In this document: positions 16,264 to 26,205 of the stretch, in pieces
How the letters are laid out: the number at the start of each line of letters is the position of its first letter
Numbering within the stretch: position 1 is the first letter of the stretch
Source of the DNA: Terrabacter sp. Ter38
Lineage (GTDB): Bacteria > Actinomycetota > Actinomycetes > Actinomycetales > Dermatophilaceae
Length of the DNA: 64,000 bases
NCBI RefSeq assembly: GCF_024519435.1
Contig: NZ_JALJRZ010000003.1
Coordinates: 372,001-436,000 of the forward strand
Reading direction: 5' to 3'
Made by a program: the position numbers and the translations under genes
Notes under the pieces: model-generated
The model's input: the letters and a program-made list of their open reading frames with translations, nothing else
Told to the model about the DNA's origin: nothing
Databases searched by the model: none

Positions 16264-16614
16264 GTGATCGTCGGGGTCGGGATCGACGTCGTCGACATCG
16301 CGCGTTTCGAGGCCACCCTCGAGCGCACCCCGGCGCTGCGCGAGCGGCTCTTCACGCTCGAGGAGCGCCACCTCGGCACCGCCTCGCTCGCGGCGCGCTT
16401 CGCCGCGAAGGAGGCGCTCGCCAAGTCGCTCGGTGCGCCGGTCGGGCTGCACTGGACCGACGCGCGGGTCGTGACGAGCGACGACGGCCGGCCCACGCTC
16501 GAGATCGGCGGCACCGTGCTCGCGCGAGCCAACGACCTCGGCGTCGACTCCTTCCACGTGTCCCTGTCGCACGACGCCGGAGTGGCGTCCGCCGTCGTCA
16601 TCGCGGAGGGCTGA
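16264..16614 (+). CDS. acpS: Holo-ACP synthase
   Basis: A 116-residue phosphopantetheinyl transferase of the AcpS type. Metal and CoA motifs are [12 protein letters not shown] and [13 protein letters not shown]. It moves phosphopantetheine from CoA to acyl carrier protein. GTG start one base after the glmS stop; its own stop overlaps the nnr ATG (TGATG). Confidence 0.95.
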   Translation: MIVGVGIDVVDIARFEATLERTPALRERLFTLEERHLGTASLAARFAAKEALAKSLGAPVGLHWTDARVVTSDDGRPTLEIGGTVLARANDLGVDSFHVSLSHDAGVASAVVIAEG

Positions 16615-18128
16615 TGATCCGCGCGCACTCCGTCGACGCGGTCCGCACCGCCGAGGCCGCCGTCATGTCGCAGCTCCCCGAGGGGGAGCTCATGTCCCGG
16701 GCGGCGCTCGGGCTCGCCGAGGTCGCGGCGGCCCGCCTCGCCGACGTCGAGGGCACCACGGTCGTCGGGCTGGTCGGCGCCGGCGACAACGGCGGCGACA
16801 CGTTGTATGCCGTCGCCCACCTCGCGGAGGCGGGTTTCGCGTGCGCCGTGGTGCTCGTGCCGGCCTCGGGCCGCGCTGGCGTCCACGCGGCCGGTCTCGA
16901 GGCCGCCGAGGCGGCCGGTGTCATGGTCCACGCCGCCGCCGACGATCCGGCCGCTGCTGCTGACGTCGTCGCCGAGGCCGACCTCGTGCTCGACGGCATC
17001 GTCGGAATCGGGGGTCGCCCCGGCCTCCGGCCCGAGGCGACGCACCTCGTCGACGCGGTGGACGACGACGCATGGGTGCTCGCCGTCGACCTCGCCAGCG
17101 GACTCGACCCGGCCGGTGAGTCCGGAGAGGACGACGCCGTCTGGGCCGACGAGACCGTCACCTTCGGCACCCCGAAGCCCGTGCACCTGCTCCCGGCGGG
17201 AGAGGCCGCGACCGGCCGGCTCACGGTCGTCGACATCGGGATCGACGTCGACGGGGTGCCCGCGGCCGTCGAGCGCCTGACGTGGGACGACGTCGCCGAC
17301 CTGTGGCCCGTGCCGGGCCGGGATGACGACAAGTACTCCCGCGGCGTCCTCGGCGTCGTGGCCGGCAGCGAGGCCTACCCCGGCGCGGCCGTGCTGTGCA
17401 CGACGTCGGCCGCAGAGGCCGGCGTCGGGATGCTCCGCTACGTCGGCACGCCGACCCCGGTGGGTCTCGTGCACCAGGCCGTGCCCGAGGCGGTCATGGG
17501 CGACGGTCGGGTCCAGGCCTGGGTCATCGGCCCGGGCCTCGACGTCACGAGCACCGACCCAGAGGCACGGGCCCAGGTCGCGGTGGCCAGGGCCGCCCTC
17601 GCCTCCGACCTGCCCGTCGTCATCGACGCGGGCGGCCTCGACCTCATCGAGGGCTGGCGCGACGCGCCGACCGTGGTCACCCCGCACGCGGGAGAGCTCG
17701 GCCGGCTGCTGGCCCGGATGGTCCGGCCCGGCGCCGACCCCAGCGAGCCGGAGATCACCGCCGCTGACGTCAAGGCGGATCCACTGCGCTCCGCCCGCGA
17801 CCTCGCCGGGCTCATCGGCGGCACCGTGCTGCTCAAGGGAGCCACGACGCTCGTCGTCAGCCATGGCGACCTGCCGGTGCGTTCTCAGGCTGACGCACCG
17901 CCGTGGCTCGCCACGGCCGGAGCCGGTGACGTGCTCTCCGGTGTCATCGGCGCCCTGCTCGCGGCGAGGTTGTCCCCGCTCGACGCGGCCTCGCTCGGCG
18001 CGCTCGTCCACGGCGTCACCGCCGACCGGGTCTCGGGCGGAGGGCCGCTGCGGGCGCTCGCGGTGGCCCACGGCATACGACCGACGGTGCGCGACCTGCT
18101 GGCCCGGGGACGGTCCGCGCCGGGCTGA
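16614..18128 (+). CDS. nnr: Bifunctional NAD(P)H-hydrate repair enzyme
   Basis: A 504-residue fusion of the YjeF_N epimerase (residues 1 to about 210; VGAGDNGGDTLYAVAHL) and the ADP/ATP-dependent dehydratase of the ribokinase-like fold (about 220-504; KYSRGVLGVVAGSEAYPGA, VVTPHAGEL, TAGAGDVLSGVIGALL). It repairs hydrated NADH and NADPH. The start overlaps the acpS stop. It is followed 65 bp later by alr. Confidence 0.95.
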   Translation: MIRAHSVDAVRTAEAAVMSQLPEGELMSRAALGLAEVAAARLADVEGTTVVGLVGAGDNGGDTLYAVAHLAEAGFACAVVLVPASGRAGVHAAGLEAAEAAGVMVHAAADDPAAAADVVAEADLVLDGIVGIGGRPGLRPEATHLVDAVDDDAWVLAVDLASGLDPAGESGEDDAVWADETVTFGTPKPVHLLPAGEAATGRLTVVDIGIDVDGVPAAVERLTWDDVADLWPVPGRDDDKYSRGVLGVVAGSEAYPGAAVLCTTSAAEAGVGMLRYVGTPTPVGLVHQAVPEAVMGDGRVQAWVIGPGLDVTSTDPEARAQVAVARAALASDLPVVIDAGGLDLIEGWRDAPTVVTPHAGELGRLLARMVRPGADPSEPEITAADVKADPLRSARDLAGLIGGTVLLKGATTLVVSHGDLPVRSQADAPPWLATAGAGDVLSGVIGALLAARLSPLDAASLGALVHGVTADRVSGGGPLRALAVAHGIRPTVRDLLARGRSAPG

Positions 18129-18193
18129 GCCCGGCCCCCGCGCCGCGCGGGCCCTGCACCCGGACCTCCCACACGAACTGCGAGACTGAACCG

Positions 18194-19408
18194 ATGAGCC
18201 AGATCGACGCCTCCGACGCCGAGCGGACCGCGACGCCCACCGTGGGCGAGCGCCCCGCCGCGCCGGAGACCCACGGACTGACGGTGTGGGCCGAGATCGA
18301 TCTCGGCGCGCTCGAGGCCAACGTGCGCACGCTGCGCGCCCTCGCGCCCCGCTCCCAGTTCATGGCCGTCGTCAAGGCGGACGCCTACGGGCACGGCCTG
18401 CTGCCCGTCGCGCGTGCAGCTGTGCGCGGCGGCGCCACCTGGCTCGGCGCGGCGCAGCTCACGGAGGCGTTCGCGCTGCGCGACGCGGGCCTCACGACTC
18501 GGCTGCTGACGTGGCTCACGGTGCCCGGATCGGACGTCGGCGGCGCCATCCGGCGCGACATCGACCTCTCGGCCTCGGCGCCGTGGGTCCTCGACGAGAT
18601 CGCGGCCGCCGCGTCGGCGCTCGGTCGCGTCGCCCGCGTGCACCTCAAGGTCGACACCGGCCTCGGGCGCGGGGGAGCCTTCGGCGCCGACTGGACCACG
18701 CTCGTGCAGCACGCTCGTCACCTCGAGGGGGAGGGCGCACTCTCGGTCGTCGGGATCTGGACCCACTTCGCCCACGCCGACTCGCCCGAGCATCCGACGG
18801 TGCTCGCCCAGCAGGAGCGCTTCTTCGAGGCCGCCACCGAGGCCGAGCAGGCCGGCCTGCGACCCGAGCTGCGCCACCTCGCGAACTCCGCCGCGACCCT
18901 CGTGCACCCGTCGGCGCACGCCGACCTGGTGCGCCCCGGCATCGCGATGTACGGTCTGACGCCGGTGCCACAGGTCGACGACGACTTCGGGCTGCGTCCG
19001 GTCATGACCCTCCGTGCGCGACTCGCCCTCGTCAAGGCGCTCCCGGCGGGACAGGGGATCAGCTACGGCCACGCGTACGTCCCTGACGTCGACACGGTCG
19101 TCGGGCTCGTGCCCGCCGGCTACGCCGACGGCGTCCCCCGCAACGCGACCAACGTCGGGCCGCTCCTCGTCGACGACCGACGCACCACCATCGCCGGGCG
19201 GGTCTGCATGGACCAGTTCGTCGTCGACCTCGGACCGGGGTCCACGGCCCAGGCCGGCGACGTCGTCACGCTCTTCGGTGGCGCGCCGGGCGAGCCGACG
19301 GCCCAGGAGTGGGCCGACGCGACCGACACCATCAGCTACGAGATCGTGACGCGACTCGGGGCCCGCGTGCCGCGGCTCTACGTCGGCGGCTCGGAGACCG
19401 GCACATGA
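18194..19408 (+). CDS. alr: Alanine racemase
   Basis: A 404-residue fold-type III PLP enzyme. The PLP lysine is Lys61 in VVKADAYGHG, and the second catalytic residue is the Tyr in GQGISYGHAY. It makes D-alanine for peptidoglycan. The first 28 residues are a variable lead; a ribosome site is not obvious, so the start could be some codons later (WAEIDLGALEANV is the conserved beginning). It overlaps the hydrolase gene after it by ATGA. Confidence 0.95.
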   Translation: MSQIDASDAERTATPTVGERPAAPETHGLTVWAEIDLGALEANVRTLRALAPRSQFMAVVKADAYGHGLLPVARAAVRGGATWLGAAQLTEAFALRDAGLTTRLLTWLTVPGSDVGGAIRRDIDLSASAPWVLDEIAAAASALGRVARVHLKVDTGLGRGGAFGADWTTLVQHARHLEGEGALSVVGIWTHFAHADSPEHPTVLAQQERFFEAATEAEQAGLRPELRHLANSAATLVHPSAHADLVRPGIAMYGLTPVPQVDDDFGLRPVMTLRARLALVKALPAGQGISYGHAYVPDVDTVVGLVPAGYADGVPRNATNVGPLLVDDRRTTIAGRVCMDQFVVDLGPGSTAQAGDVVTLFGGAPGEPTAQEWADATDTISYEIVTRLGARVPRLYVGGSETGT

Positions 19409-20655
19409 GTCCGCGTCGCAACCCCGTCATCGGCATCGCCGCCGCGACGCTCGGTGTCGCGGCCGGCGTGGCGGCCGGCATCGCCGCCGACCGTGCGGGC
19501 AAGCACCGTGCGGCGATGGCGGCCCTGGAGACCCCCGAGCTGCTCGAGATCACGCCCGACGAGGAGCACGTCGTGCTCACCGACGACGGCGTCCCGCTCC
19601 ACGTCGAGATCGACCTGCCCTCCGCCGCGACAGCCGCCGCGGCCGCCGACGGCACGACCCGCCACGGCCGTCCCGACGAGCTGCCCACCGTCGTGCTGAC
19701 CCACGGCTACTGCCTCAGCCTGCGCTGCTGGGTCTACCAGCGCCGGGCTCTCAAGGAGGCCGGCTACCGCGTCGTCAGCTGGGACCAGCGCGGCCACGGC
19801 CGCTCGGGACGCGGCGAGAAGGACAGCTACACGATCGACCGGCTCGGCCAGGACCTCCACACCGTCATCAACCAGCTCGTGCCCGCGGGCGACCTCGTCC
19901 TCGTCGGCCACTCGATGGGCGGCATGACGATGCTCGCCCTCGGCGAGCATCACCCCCGTCTGGTCCTCGACCGGGTCGTCGGCGCCGCGTTCGTCGCGAC
20001 GAGCCCGGGCGGCATCATGCTCGCCAACGGCGGGCGTACCGCGACCCTCGGCCGCCTCATGCTCGAGCGCCTCGGACCGGGAGTGCTCGGCCCGCTGAGC
20101 CACCGGCCCGAGCTCTTCACCCGGATCCGCCGCGTCGGCCGAGACATCGAGCACTTCATGGTCGAGCAGAACTCGTTCGCCTCGCCGGTGCCGCGCTCGG
20201 TCGTGCGCTACACGAGCGACATCCTCCTCGGCACGCCTCTCGACGTCGTCAACGACTATCTCCAGACGTTCGACGGCTTCGACAAACGGCCCGCGCTGCT
20301 CGAGTTCCGGCACGCCCTCGTCCTCGTCTTCAACGGACGCGACGACATCCTCACGCCGCCGTCGCACAGCGAGCTCATCGTCGAGGGCATCCCGGGCGCC
20401 GAGCACATCGTCGTCAACGACGCCGGGCACGTCATCATGCTCGAGCACCCCGACCTGCTCAACGCGCACCTCATCCAGCTCGTCGACCAGTCGGCGCGGG
20501 CGCGAGCCGAGCAGATCGAGGTCGCCCAGCAGCCGCGGGTGCGCCGCATCGTCACCGACGTCGCCAAGAACCGACGCCAGCGCCGCCTCGAGAAGGAGGC
20601 GGCCGAGCTCGTCCGGTCCGGTCGCGTCAAGCAGGCGCGCACCAAGGGGGCGTGA
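19405..20655 (+). CDS. Alpha/beta hydrolase
   Basis: A 416-residue alpha/beta hydrolase with a hydrophobic N-terminal segment (IGIAAATLGVAAGVAAGIAA), so probably membrane-anchored. Nucleophile elbow GHSMGG, oxyanion loop LTHGYCLS, WDQRGHGRSG, acid FNGRDDILTP and final His in DAGHVIMLEHP are all present. Substrate unknown. It is translationally coupled to alr and precedes tsaE by four bases; the same gene order is common in actinobacteria, but its job there is not established. Confidence 0.88.
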   Translation: MSPRRNPVIGIAAATLGVAAGVAAGIAADRAGKHRAAMAALETPELLEITPDEEHVVLTDDGVPLHVEIDLPSAATAAAAADGTTRHGRPDELPTVVLTHGYCLSLRCWVYQRRALKEAGYRVVSWDQRGHGRSGRGEKDSYTIDRLGQDLHTVINQLVPAGDLVLVGHSMGGMTMLALGEHHPRLVLDRVVGAAFVATSPGGIMLANGGRTATLGRLMLERLGPGVLGPLSHRPELFTRIRRVGRDIEHFMVEQNSFASPVPRSVVRYTSDILLGTPLDVVNDYLQTFDGFDKRPALLEFRHALVLVFNGRDDILTPPSHSELIVEGIPGAEHIVVNDAGHVIMLEHPDLLNAHLIQLVDQSARARAEQIEVAQQPRVRRIVTDVAKNRRQRRLEKEAAELVRSGRVKQARTKGA

Positions 20656-20659
20656 GCAC

Positions 20660-21124
20660 GTGGAGCGCCAGGTCCACTGGGCCACCACCGAGGACACCCA
20701 GGACTTCGGCCGCCGGCTCGGCGCCCTGCTGCGCGGTGGCGACGTCCTCGTCCTCACCGGCGACCTCGGTGCCGGCAAGACGACCTTGACCCAGGGCATC
20801 GCCGAGGGACTCGGCGTCCGAGGACCCATCACGTCGCCGACGTTCGTCATCGCGCGGGTGCACCCGTCGCTCGTCGGCGGCCCGCTCCTCGTCCACGTCG
20901 ACGCCTACCGCCTCGGCAGCGCCCTCGAGCTCGACGACCTCGACCTCGACGCCGACCTCGACGCGAGCGTGACGGTCGTCGAGTGGGGCGCGGGTCTCGC
21001 CGAACAGCTGAGCGACACGCGGCTCGAGCTGACGATCAGCGGCGACGACCTGCGCACGGCGCGGCTGCTCGGGGTGGGCGACCGGTGGGACGACGTCCTC
21101 GACGCCGTGGCGCCCGCGACCTGA
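20660..21124 (+). CDS. tsaE: tRNA t6A synthesis ATPase TsaE
   Basis: A 154-residue P-loop protein with GDLGAGKTTLTQ and SPTFVIARVH, as in TsaE. It acts with TsaB and TsaD in the threonylcarbamoyl transfer to A37 of ANN-decoding tRNAs. GTG start four bases after the hydrolase stop. Confidence 0.93.
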   Translation: MERQVHWATTEDTQDFGRRLGALLRGGDVLVLTGDLGAGKTTLTQGIAEGLGVRGPITSPTFVIARVHPSLVGGPLLVHVDAYRLGSALELDDLDLDADLDASVTVVEWGAGLAEQLSDTRLELTISGDDLRTARLLGVGDRWDDVLDAVAPAT

Positions 21125-21193
21125 CCGCTACGAGGAAGCCGGGTGGACGGCATACGCGAGCGTGCGGGTTCGGGGACCCGGCGGGTGCTCGGA

Positions 21194-21199
21194 TAGCCT
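21194..21199 (+). promoter_or_regulatory. -10 element of tsaB, leaderless
   Basis: TAGCCT seven bases before the GTG at 21207. A dispersed motif copy (ACGGCATACG, 21147-21156) lies upstream in the 82-bp gap after tsaE. Confidence 0.5.
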
Positions 21200-21206
21200 G
21201 ACCGAC

Positions 21207-21917
21207 GTGCTCCTGCTCGCGATCGACACCTCCACGACCGCCATCACCGTCGGCCTGCACGACGGCAGCTCGGTCGTCGCGGAGGCCGCGACGCTCGACG
21301 CCCGGGCGCACGCCGAGCACCTCGCCCCCAACATCCGCGACGTCCTGGCCTCCGCCGGCGCGGAGCCCGGAGACGTCACCGACGTCGTCGTGGGCATCGG
21401 CCCGGGCCCGTTCACCGGCCTGCGCGTCGGGATCGTCACCGGCCGCACCTTCGCCTTCGCGCTCGGCCTGCCCGTGCGCGGGCTGACGAGTCTCGACGCG
21501 ATCGCGCACGAGGCATGGCTCGGCGGCCGACGTGGCGAGCTGGTGGTCGCCACCGACGCCCGCCGCAAGGAGGTGTATGCCGCGGCGTACGTCCTCGGGG
21601 ACGACCGCGCCGACCGTGTGACCGAGCCCGCGGTGTCCCGCGCGGGCGACCTGCCTGCCGAGACCCGAGGCCTGCCGACCGCGGGTCGTGGTCCCACCCT
21701 CTACGCCGAGGCGCTCCCGCACGCCGTGGCACCGCTCGACGTCAGCGGGGGAGCGCTCGCCGACCTCGCGGTGCGCCGACTGCGCGAGACCGCACCGGCC
21801 CCCGGCGGGTTGCAGTGGGTCGACCCCGGCCACGGCTTCGACGGGCTCGAGCCGCTCTACCTGCGCCGGCCCGACGCGGCACCCGCGCCGCCCTCGACGA
21901 AGTCGACTCTCGGATGA
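21207..21917 (+). CDS. tsaB: tRNA t6A synthesis protein TsaB
   Basis: A 236-residue TsaB: begins [17 protein letters not shown] and carries [21 protein letters not shown]. It is the dimerising, inactive paralog of TsaD in the t6A complex. The GTG start is preferred over an upstream GTG at 21162 because the family begins here and the -10 is close. Overlaps rimI by ATGA. Confidence 0.93.
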   Translation: MLLLAIDTSTTAITVGLHDGSSVVAEAATLDARAHAEHLAPNIRDVLASAGAEPGDVTDVVVGIGPGPFTGLRVGIVTGRTFAFALGLPVRGLTSLDAIAHEAWLGGRRGELVVATDARRKEVYAAAYVLGDDRADRVTEPAVSRAGDLPAETRGLPTAGRGPTLYAEALPHAVAPLDVSGGALADLAVRRLRETAPAPGGLQWVDPGHGFDGLEPLYLRRPDAAPAPPSTKSTLG

Positions 21918-22411
21918 CCGCGGCCCAGCCGCGCACGCACCCCGGCGAGGAGGTCGTGCTGCGCGACCTCGAGTGGACCGACCTCGCCCACCTCGCCGTG
22001 CTCGAGCAGCAGCTCTTCGCCGACGACGCGTGGTCCGAGGCCACGTGGTGGAGCGAGCTCGCCGGCCGCCCGCGTCGCGACTACGTCGTCGCCGCGACGT
22101 CCGACGGCACGATCGCCGGCTATGCCGGCCTCGACGTCGCGGGAGACGTCGCCGACGTCATGACCATCGCCACCAGCCCCGGCTACCAGGGTCGTGGCAC
22201 GGGGCGGGTCCTGCTCGACGAGCTCGTCCGCCGGGCGACGCTGCGTGGCGTCGACGCCGTGCTGCTCGAGGTGCGCGCCGACAACGACGCGGCACGGCGC
22301 CTCTACGACCGGGCCGGGTTCGAGGTCATCTCGGTGCGCCGCCGCTACTACCGACCAGGCGACGTGGACGCGCTCGTCATGCGCCTCCTCGTCACGAAGG
22401 GAGACGCATGA
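21914..22411 (+). CDS. rimI: Ribosomal-protein-alanine N-acetyltransferase
   Basis: A 165-residue GNAT acetyltransferase: [14 protein letters not shown] is the acetyl-CoA loop, then [29 protein letters not shown] as in RimI. It acetylates protein N-termini, classically of ribosomal protein S18. It sits between tsaB and tsaD with ATGA overlaps on both sides, the standard actinobacterial order. Confidence 0.93.
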   Translation: MTAAQPRTHPGEEVVLRDLEWTDLAHLAVLEQQLFADDAWSEATWWSELAGRPRRDYVVAATSDGTIAGYAGLDVAGDVADVMTIATSPGYQGRGTGRVLLDELVRRATLRGVDAVLLEVRADNDAARRLYDRAGFEVISVRRRYYRPGDVDALVMRLLVTKGDA

Positions 22412-23454
22412 GCGACGAGCCCCTCGTCCTCGGGATCGAGACGTCCTGCGACGAGACCGGTGTCGGCATCGTGCGCGGCCAGACGCTCCTCGTCGACACC
22501 GTCGCGAGCAGCGTGGAGGAGCACGCCCGCTTCGGTGGCGTCGTGCCCGAGGTCGCGAGCCGCGCCCATCTCGAGGCCATGGTGCCGACCATCGAGCGCG
22601 CGTGCCGTGAGGCGGGCGTCCGGCTGCGTGACCTCGACGCCATCTCGGTGACCGCGGGTCCCGGTCTCGCCGGTGCCCTGCTCGTCGGAGTCGCCTCGGC
22701 CAAGGCCTTGGCGCTCGCCCTCGGCACGCCGATCTACGGCGTCAACCACCTCGCTTCGCACGTCGCGGTCGACATCGTCGAGCACGGGCCGCTGCCCGAG
22801 CCGACGATGGCGATGCTCGTCTCCGGCGGACACTCCTCGCTGCTCCTCGTGCCCGACGTCACCAACGACGTCCGCTCGCTCGGCTCGACGATGGACGACG
22901 CCGCCGGGGAGGCCTTCGACAAGGTCGCGCGTGTGCTCGGACTGCCGTTCCCCGGAGGTCCGCACGTGGATCGCGCTGCGCGAGAAGGCAACCGGATCGC
23001 CATCGACTTTCCGCGCGGGCTCACCACCGGGCGTGACATGGAGCGGCACCGCTTCGACTTCTCCTTCTCGGGGCTCAAGACCGCCGTCGCGCGGTGGGTC
23101 GAGACGCGACAGCGCGCCGGCGAGGCCGTGCCCGTCGCCGACGTCGCGGCCAGCTTCCAGGAGGCGGTCGTCGACGTCCTCACCCGCAAGGCACTGCTCG
23201 CCTGCAAGGAGCACGACGTCGACCACCTGCTCATCGGGGGCGGGGTCGCGGCGAACTCGCGCCTTCGCGCGCTCGCCGAGGAGCGGTGCGCCAAGGCCGG
23301 TGTCACCCTGCGCGTCCCGCGCCCCGGACTGTGCACCGACAACGGCGCGATGGTCGCGGCGCTGGGCGCGCAGATGGTGTCGAAGGGGCGCGATCCGAGC
23401 GACCTCGGCCTTCCCACCGACTCGTCCATGCCCGTCACGCTCGTCCAGGCGTAG
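22408..23454 (+). CDS. tsaD: tRNA t6A transferase TsaD
   Basis: A 348-residue TsaD (Gcp/Kae1). Iron ligands His114 and His118 lie in [52 protein letters not shown] and [11 protein letters not shown] are all present. It transfers the threonylcarbamoyl group to tRNA A37. Last gene of the tsa operon, followed by a gene-free stretch. Confidence 0.96.
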   Translation: MSDEPLVLGIETSCDETGVGIVRGQTLLVDTVASSVEEHARFGGVVPEVASRAHLEAMVPTIERACREAGVRLRDLDAISVTAGPGLAGALLVGVASAKALALALGTPIYGVNHLASHVAVDIVEHGPLPEPTMAMLVSGGHSSLLLVPDVTNDVRSLGSTMDDAAGEAFDKVARVLGLPFPGGPHVDRAAREGNRIAIDFPRGLTTGRDMERHRFDFSFSGLKTAVARWVETRQRAGEAVPVADVAASFQEAVVDVLTRKALLACKEHDVDHLLIGGGVAANSRLRALAEERCAKAGVTLRVPRPGLCTDNGAMVAALGAQMVSKGRDPSDLGLPTDSSMPVTLVQA

Positions 23455-23822
23455 GTGTCGTCACGCCCCGCAGGTGGGCGCGTCACGCCCTCCGTGACGC
23501 TCCGTGGCGTGCTGTCGGCGGGCACCCGCTCGTCCGCGCGGTGTGGAGCGAAGGCGCCAGTATGCCGGCACGTCGCCTTCCAGCGTCACGGTGCCGCCTT
23601 CGATGCCGCGCGGCCGAACGGCTGCCCACCCCCGGGGCCGTCGCACTGCGCAGCCTGCACCCTCCCTCTGAGCCCGCTCGGCGCCCTCGTCCTGGCTGGG
23701 TGTGACCGAGCAACAGCGGGTGTGCACCCGTGCTCGGCCGTCGGCTCACGCCTGGGAGGGTTGGGGTTCGGTGGGGCTGGTGACTGGGCCGGGGCCGCGG
23801 TCTGGGGTGTCGCGGTCTGGGG
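23455..23822. other. Gene-free convergent gap after tsaD
   Basis: About 370 bp between tsaD and the convergent GH3 gene. It contains one dispersed motif copy (AGTATGCCGG, 23559-23568), a hairpin, and a repeated GTCTGGGG-type stretch at the right end. Open frames here lack ribosome sites and protein-like sequence. I recognise no RNA gene. Confidence 0.5.
23706..23737. terminator. Candidate terminator hairpin after tsaD
   Basis: Nested arms CCGAGCA (23706-23712) with TGCTCGG (23731-23737) and CGGGTG (23717-23722) with CACCCG (23725-23730). Confidence 0.55.
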
Positions 23823-25142
23823 CTACGGGCAGCGGGCCAGACCCATCCTGAGCTTGAGGTCGACGACTCTCGTCGCGGCGGTCTGGACCTGCTTCGCGAA
23901 GGCGGGGCTCGCGTTCATCTTCTTCGTGATCGCGTCGTGCATGGCGGGCACCGTTGCCGGGCGGGCGGTCAGGGTGATGTCACCCCCGGCCTCGATGAAG
24001 CGCGTGGCGCGCGCGCCGACGGGCACGTCGGCGACGGCTTTCGCCGCGCCGACGTCGTCGGTGATGACGACCCCGTCGTAGGAGAGCCGGTCGCGGAGCA
24101 GGTCGGTGACGATCCGCCGTGAGAAGACGGCGTTGGTGCCCGGGTCGATGCGGCTGTAGATGGCCGAGCCGACCATGACGAGCTCGACGCCGTCCTGGAT
24201 GCCGGTGCGGAACGGCTCGAGGTAGGGGTCGTCGACCGTCGTCGTGCGGTCGGTGATGCCACGTGCCGTGACGTCGGTGTTGCCGGTGATGCGACCGAGG
24301 CCGGGAAAGTGCTTGACGGTCGAGGCGACACCGCCCGCGCGCATGCCCGCGATGAAGGCACCGACCATGCGTGCGTTGCGCTCCGGGTCGCTCGAGAACT
24401 GACGGTCGTACTGGCCGATCGGCCCGTTGTCGCGCCCGATCGAGGTCGGGACCGTGTCGGCGACCGGTGCGAGGTTGACGTTGATGCCCGCGGTGCGCAG
24501 CTGGTCGGCCCACCGCGACGCGTCGGCCGTGAGGGCGCTCGCCGAGCCCTGGTCCTGGACGCGGGCGGACGGCATACGGCTGAAGCCGTCGCCTCGCAGC
24601 TGCTGCACGGCCCCGCCCTCCTGGTCGGCGGCGACGAGCAGGCCGAGGCCGGCGGTGTCCTCCTTCGAGGCGAGCGCCGCGAGGTGGCGGGTCGTCGCAC
24701 GGACGCGTTCGGTGCCGCCGTCCCAGCCGCCGAGCAGGATGACCCCGCCGAGGTGGCGCCGCGCCACGAGGGCGTCGAGGCTCGTGCGGCTCGCGCCGTT
24801 GTCGAGGCCGACCATGAGCAGCTGCCCCGCGCGCTCGTCGTCGTCCATGCCGGCGACGATCGCCGGGGCGCACGAGGAGGGCGACGCCGACGTGGTGGTC
24901 GTGGGGGCGGGGGTGGTCGTCGACGGGGTGGCGCTCGTCGGCGGGATCGTCGTGGGCGCGCTCGATGCCGAGGTCGAGGGGACGGTCGAGGGGACGGTCG
25001 AGGGGACGGTCGTGCTGCCCGTCGAGGTGGGTCCGGCAGCCGGCGGGGCGGAGGAGCAGGCGGTCACGACAGAGGTCACAGCGGCCGCGAGGACGGCCCC
25101 CCGGGCGATGGAGGGGCGGCGTCGGCTGTGGCTCGGGCGCAT
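23823..25142 (-). CDS. Glycoside hydrolase family 3 lipoprotein
   Basis: A 439-residue lipoprotein: signal sequence with lipobox VTAC (Cys about 29), a Thr/Ser/Pro linker of about 60 residues, then a GH3 N-terminal domain like NagZ/LpqI beta-N-acetylglucosaminidases: ADQEGGAVQQLRGDGFSRMP, KHFPGLGRITGNTDV and VITDDVGAAKAV. It probably releases GlcNAc from peptidoglycan fragments at the cell surface. The usual KHFPGHG has Leu in place of the second His, so activity should not be assumed. The linker holds three exact 12-bp repeats (V-P-S-T, 24972-25011 region). Confidence 0.85.
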   Translation of the reverse strand: MRPSHSRRRPSIARGAVLAAAVTSVVTACSSAPPAAGPTSTGSTTVPSTVPSTVPSTSASSAPTTIPPTSATPSTTTPAPTTTTSASPSSCAPAIVAGMDDDERAGQLLMVGLDNGASRTSLDALVARRHLGGVILLGGWDGGTERVRATTRHLAALASKEDTAGLGLLVAADQEGGAVQQLRGDGFSRMPSARVQDQGSASALTADASRWADQLRTAGINVNLAPVADTVPTSIGRDNGPIGQYDRQFSSDPERNARMVGAFIAGMRAGGVASTVKHFPGLGRITGNTDVTARGITDRTTTVDDPYLEPFRTGIQDGVELVMVGSAIYSRIDPGTNAVFSRRIVTDLLRDRLSYDGVVITDDVGAAKAVADVPVGARATRFIEAGGDITLTARPATVPAMHDAITKKMNASPAFAKQVQTAATRVVDLKLRMGLARCP

Positions 25143-25203
25143 CGTCCGAGCCTATCCTCGGACGACGGTGGTCCCCAGCGGGGCTGCGGCGGCCACCGAC
25201 CGG

Positions 25204-25209
25204 TACGTT
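25204..25209 (+). promoter_or_regulatory. -10 element of nucleoside hydrolase, leaderless
   Basis: TACGTT six bases before the GTG at 25216, in the divergent gap with the GH3 lipoprotein. Confidence 0.5.
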
Positions 25210-25215
25210 GCCGCT

Positions 25216-26205
25216 GTGACGACCGAACCCACCCCCATCGTGCTCGACGTCGACACCGGAGTCGACGATGCCTGCGCCCTGCTCCTCGCCGCCCTGCACC
25301 CGGCCCTCGACCTGCGCGCCGTGTCGTGCGTCGGGGGCAACGCCCCCGTCGACGACGTCGTGCGCAACACGCTGCTCGTCCTCGAGACCGCAGGACGCAC
25401 CGACGTCCCGGTGGCCCGTGGTGCCGAGCGTCCCCTGCTGGAGCCGCCCGTCGACGCCCGCCACGTGCACGGGGACGACGGCATGGGCGACCTGCACTGG
25501 CCCCCCGCAGGCGTCAGGGCCGACCCACGGCACGCCGTCGAGCTGCTCCGTGACGTCTGCCGAGAGGCTGCAGCAGAGGACCGTCCGATCACGCTCGTGC
25601 CCCTCGCCCCGCTGACGAACATCGCCCTGCTGCTCCGGACCTATCCGGACGTCGTGTCGGGCATCTCCGAGATCGTCTTCATGGGCGGCGCCGCCAACGT
25701 CGGCAACGCGACGGCGTCGGCCGAGTTCAACATCTTCCACGACCCGGAGGCGGCGGCGATCGCCCTCGAGGCCGCGGCCGACCTCGGCATCCCCGTGACG
25801 ATGTACGGCCTCGACGTCTTCTACGAGCCGGTCGTGTCGGCCGAGCTGGCCGACGAGCTGGTCGCCGTGGGTGGGCGTGGCCCTGCCGAGCTCGCGGGCA
25901 GCCTGATCCGCTTCCAGAACGCCCGCTTCGACCGACCGGCGACGACCATCGGTGACGCCGGCGCCGTCTGCGTCGTCATCGACCGGGCCGGGATCCGGAC
26001 CGAACCGCTGCCGCTGCGCGTCGAGCTCGCCGGCACGTGGTCACGGGGACGCACCATCGTCGACCGGCGCGACTGGAGCGGCGACATGGCCCACGACCCG
26101 CACGGCGAGGCGCCGGTGCGCGTCGACGTGGCGCTCGAGGTCGACGGTCCCCGCTACGCACGGCTCTGGGCCGACACCGTGCTCGGCCGGGTGGGCGAGC
26201 GCTGA
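25216..26205 (+). CDS. Inosine-uridine type nucleoside hydrolase
   Basis: A 329-residue nucleoside hydrolase: the calcium-binding D-x-D-x-x-x-D-D signature is LDVDTGVDDACALLLA near the N-terminus, with PLAPLTNIALLL, FMGGAANVGNATASAEFNIFHDPEAA following. It splits ribonucleosides into base and ribose. The ribokinase gene starts on the last base of its stop, and ribokinase would phosphorylate the ribose released, a coherent salvage pair. Base specificity cannot be read from sequence. Confidence 0.92.
   Translation: MTTEPTPIVLDVDTGVDDACALLLAALHPALDLRAVSCVGGNAPVDDVVRNTLLVLETAGRTDVPVARGAERPLLEPPVDARHVHGDDGMGDLHWPPAGVRADPRHAVELLRDVCREAAAEDRPITLVPLAPLTNIALLLRTYPDVVSGISEIVFMGGAANVGNATASAEFNIFHDPEAAAIALEAAADLGIPVTMYGLDVFYEPVVSAELADELVAVGGRGPAELAGSLIRFQNARFDRPATTIGDAGAVCVVIDRAGIRTEPLPLRVELAGTWSRGRTIVDRRDWSGDMAHDPHGEAPVRVDVALEVDGPRYARLWADTVLGRVGER

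Noticed and set aside
14553-18071. 1,172-codon open frame on the minus strand
   Set aside because: It lies antisense to glmS, acpS and nnr; its composition is that of a mirrored high-GC coding frame and it has no recognisable domain.
22121-22130. GCTATGCCGG in rimI as a further motif copy
   Set aside because: The first core base is C, not G; counted as a near-match only.
23455-24081. 208-codon frame after tsaD
   Set aside because: It overlaps the antisense of the GH3 gene, lacks a ribosome site and looks low-complexity.
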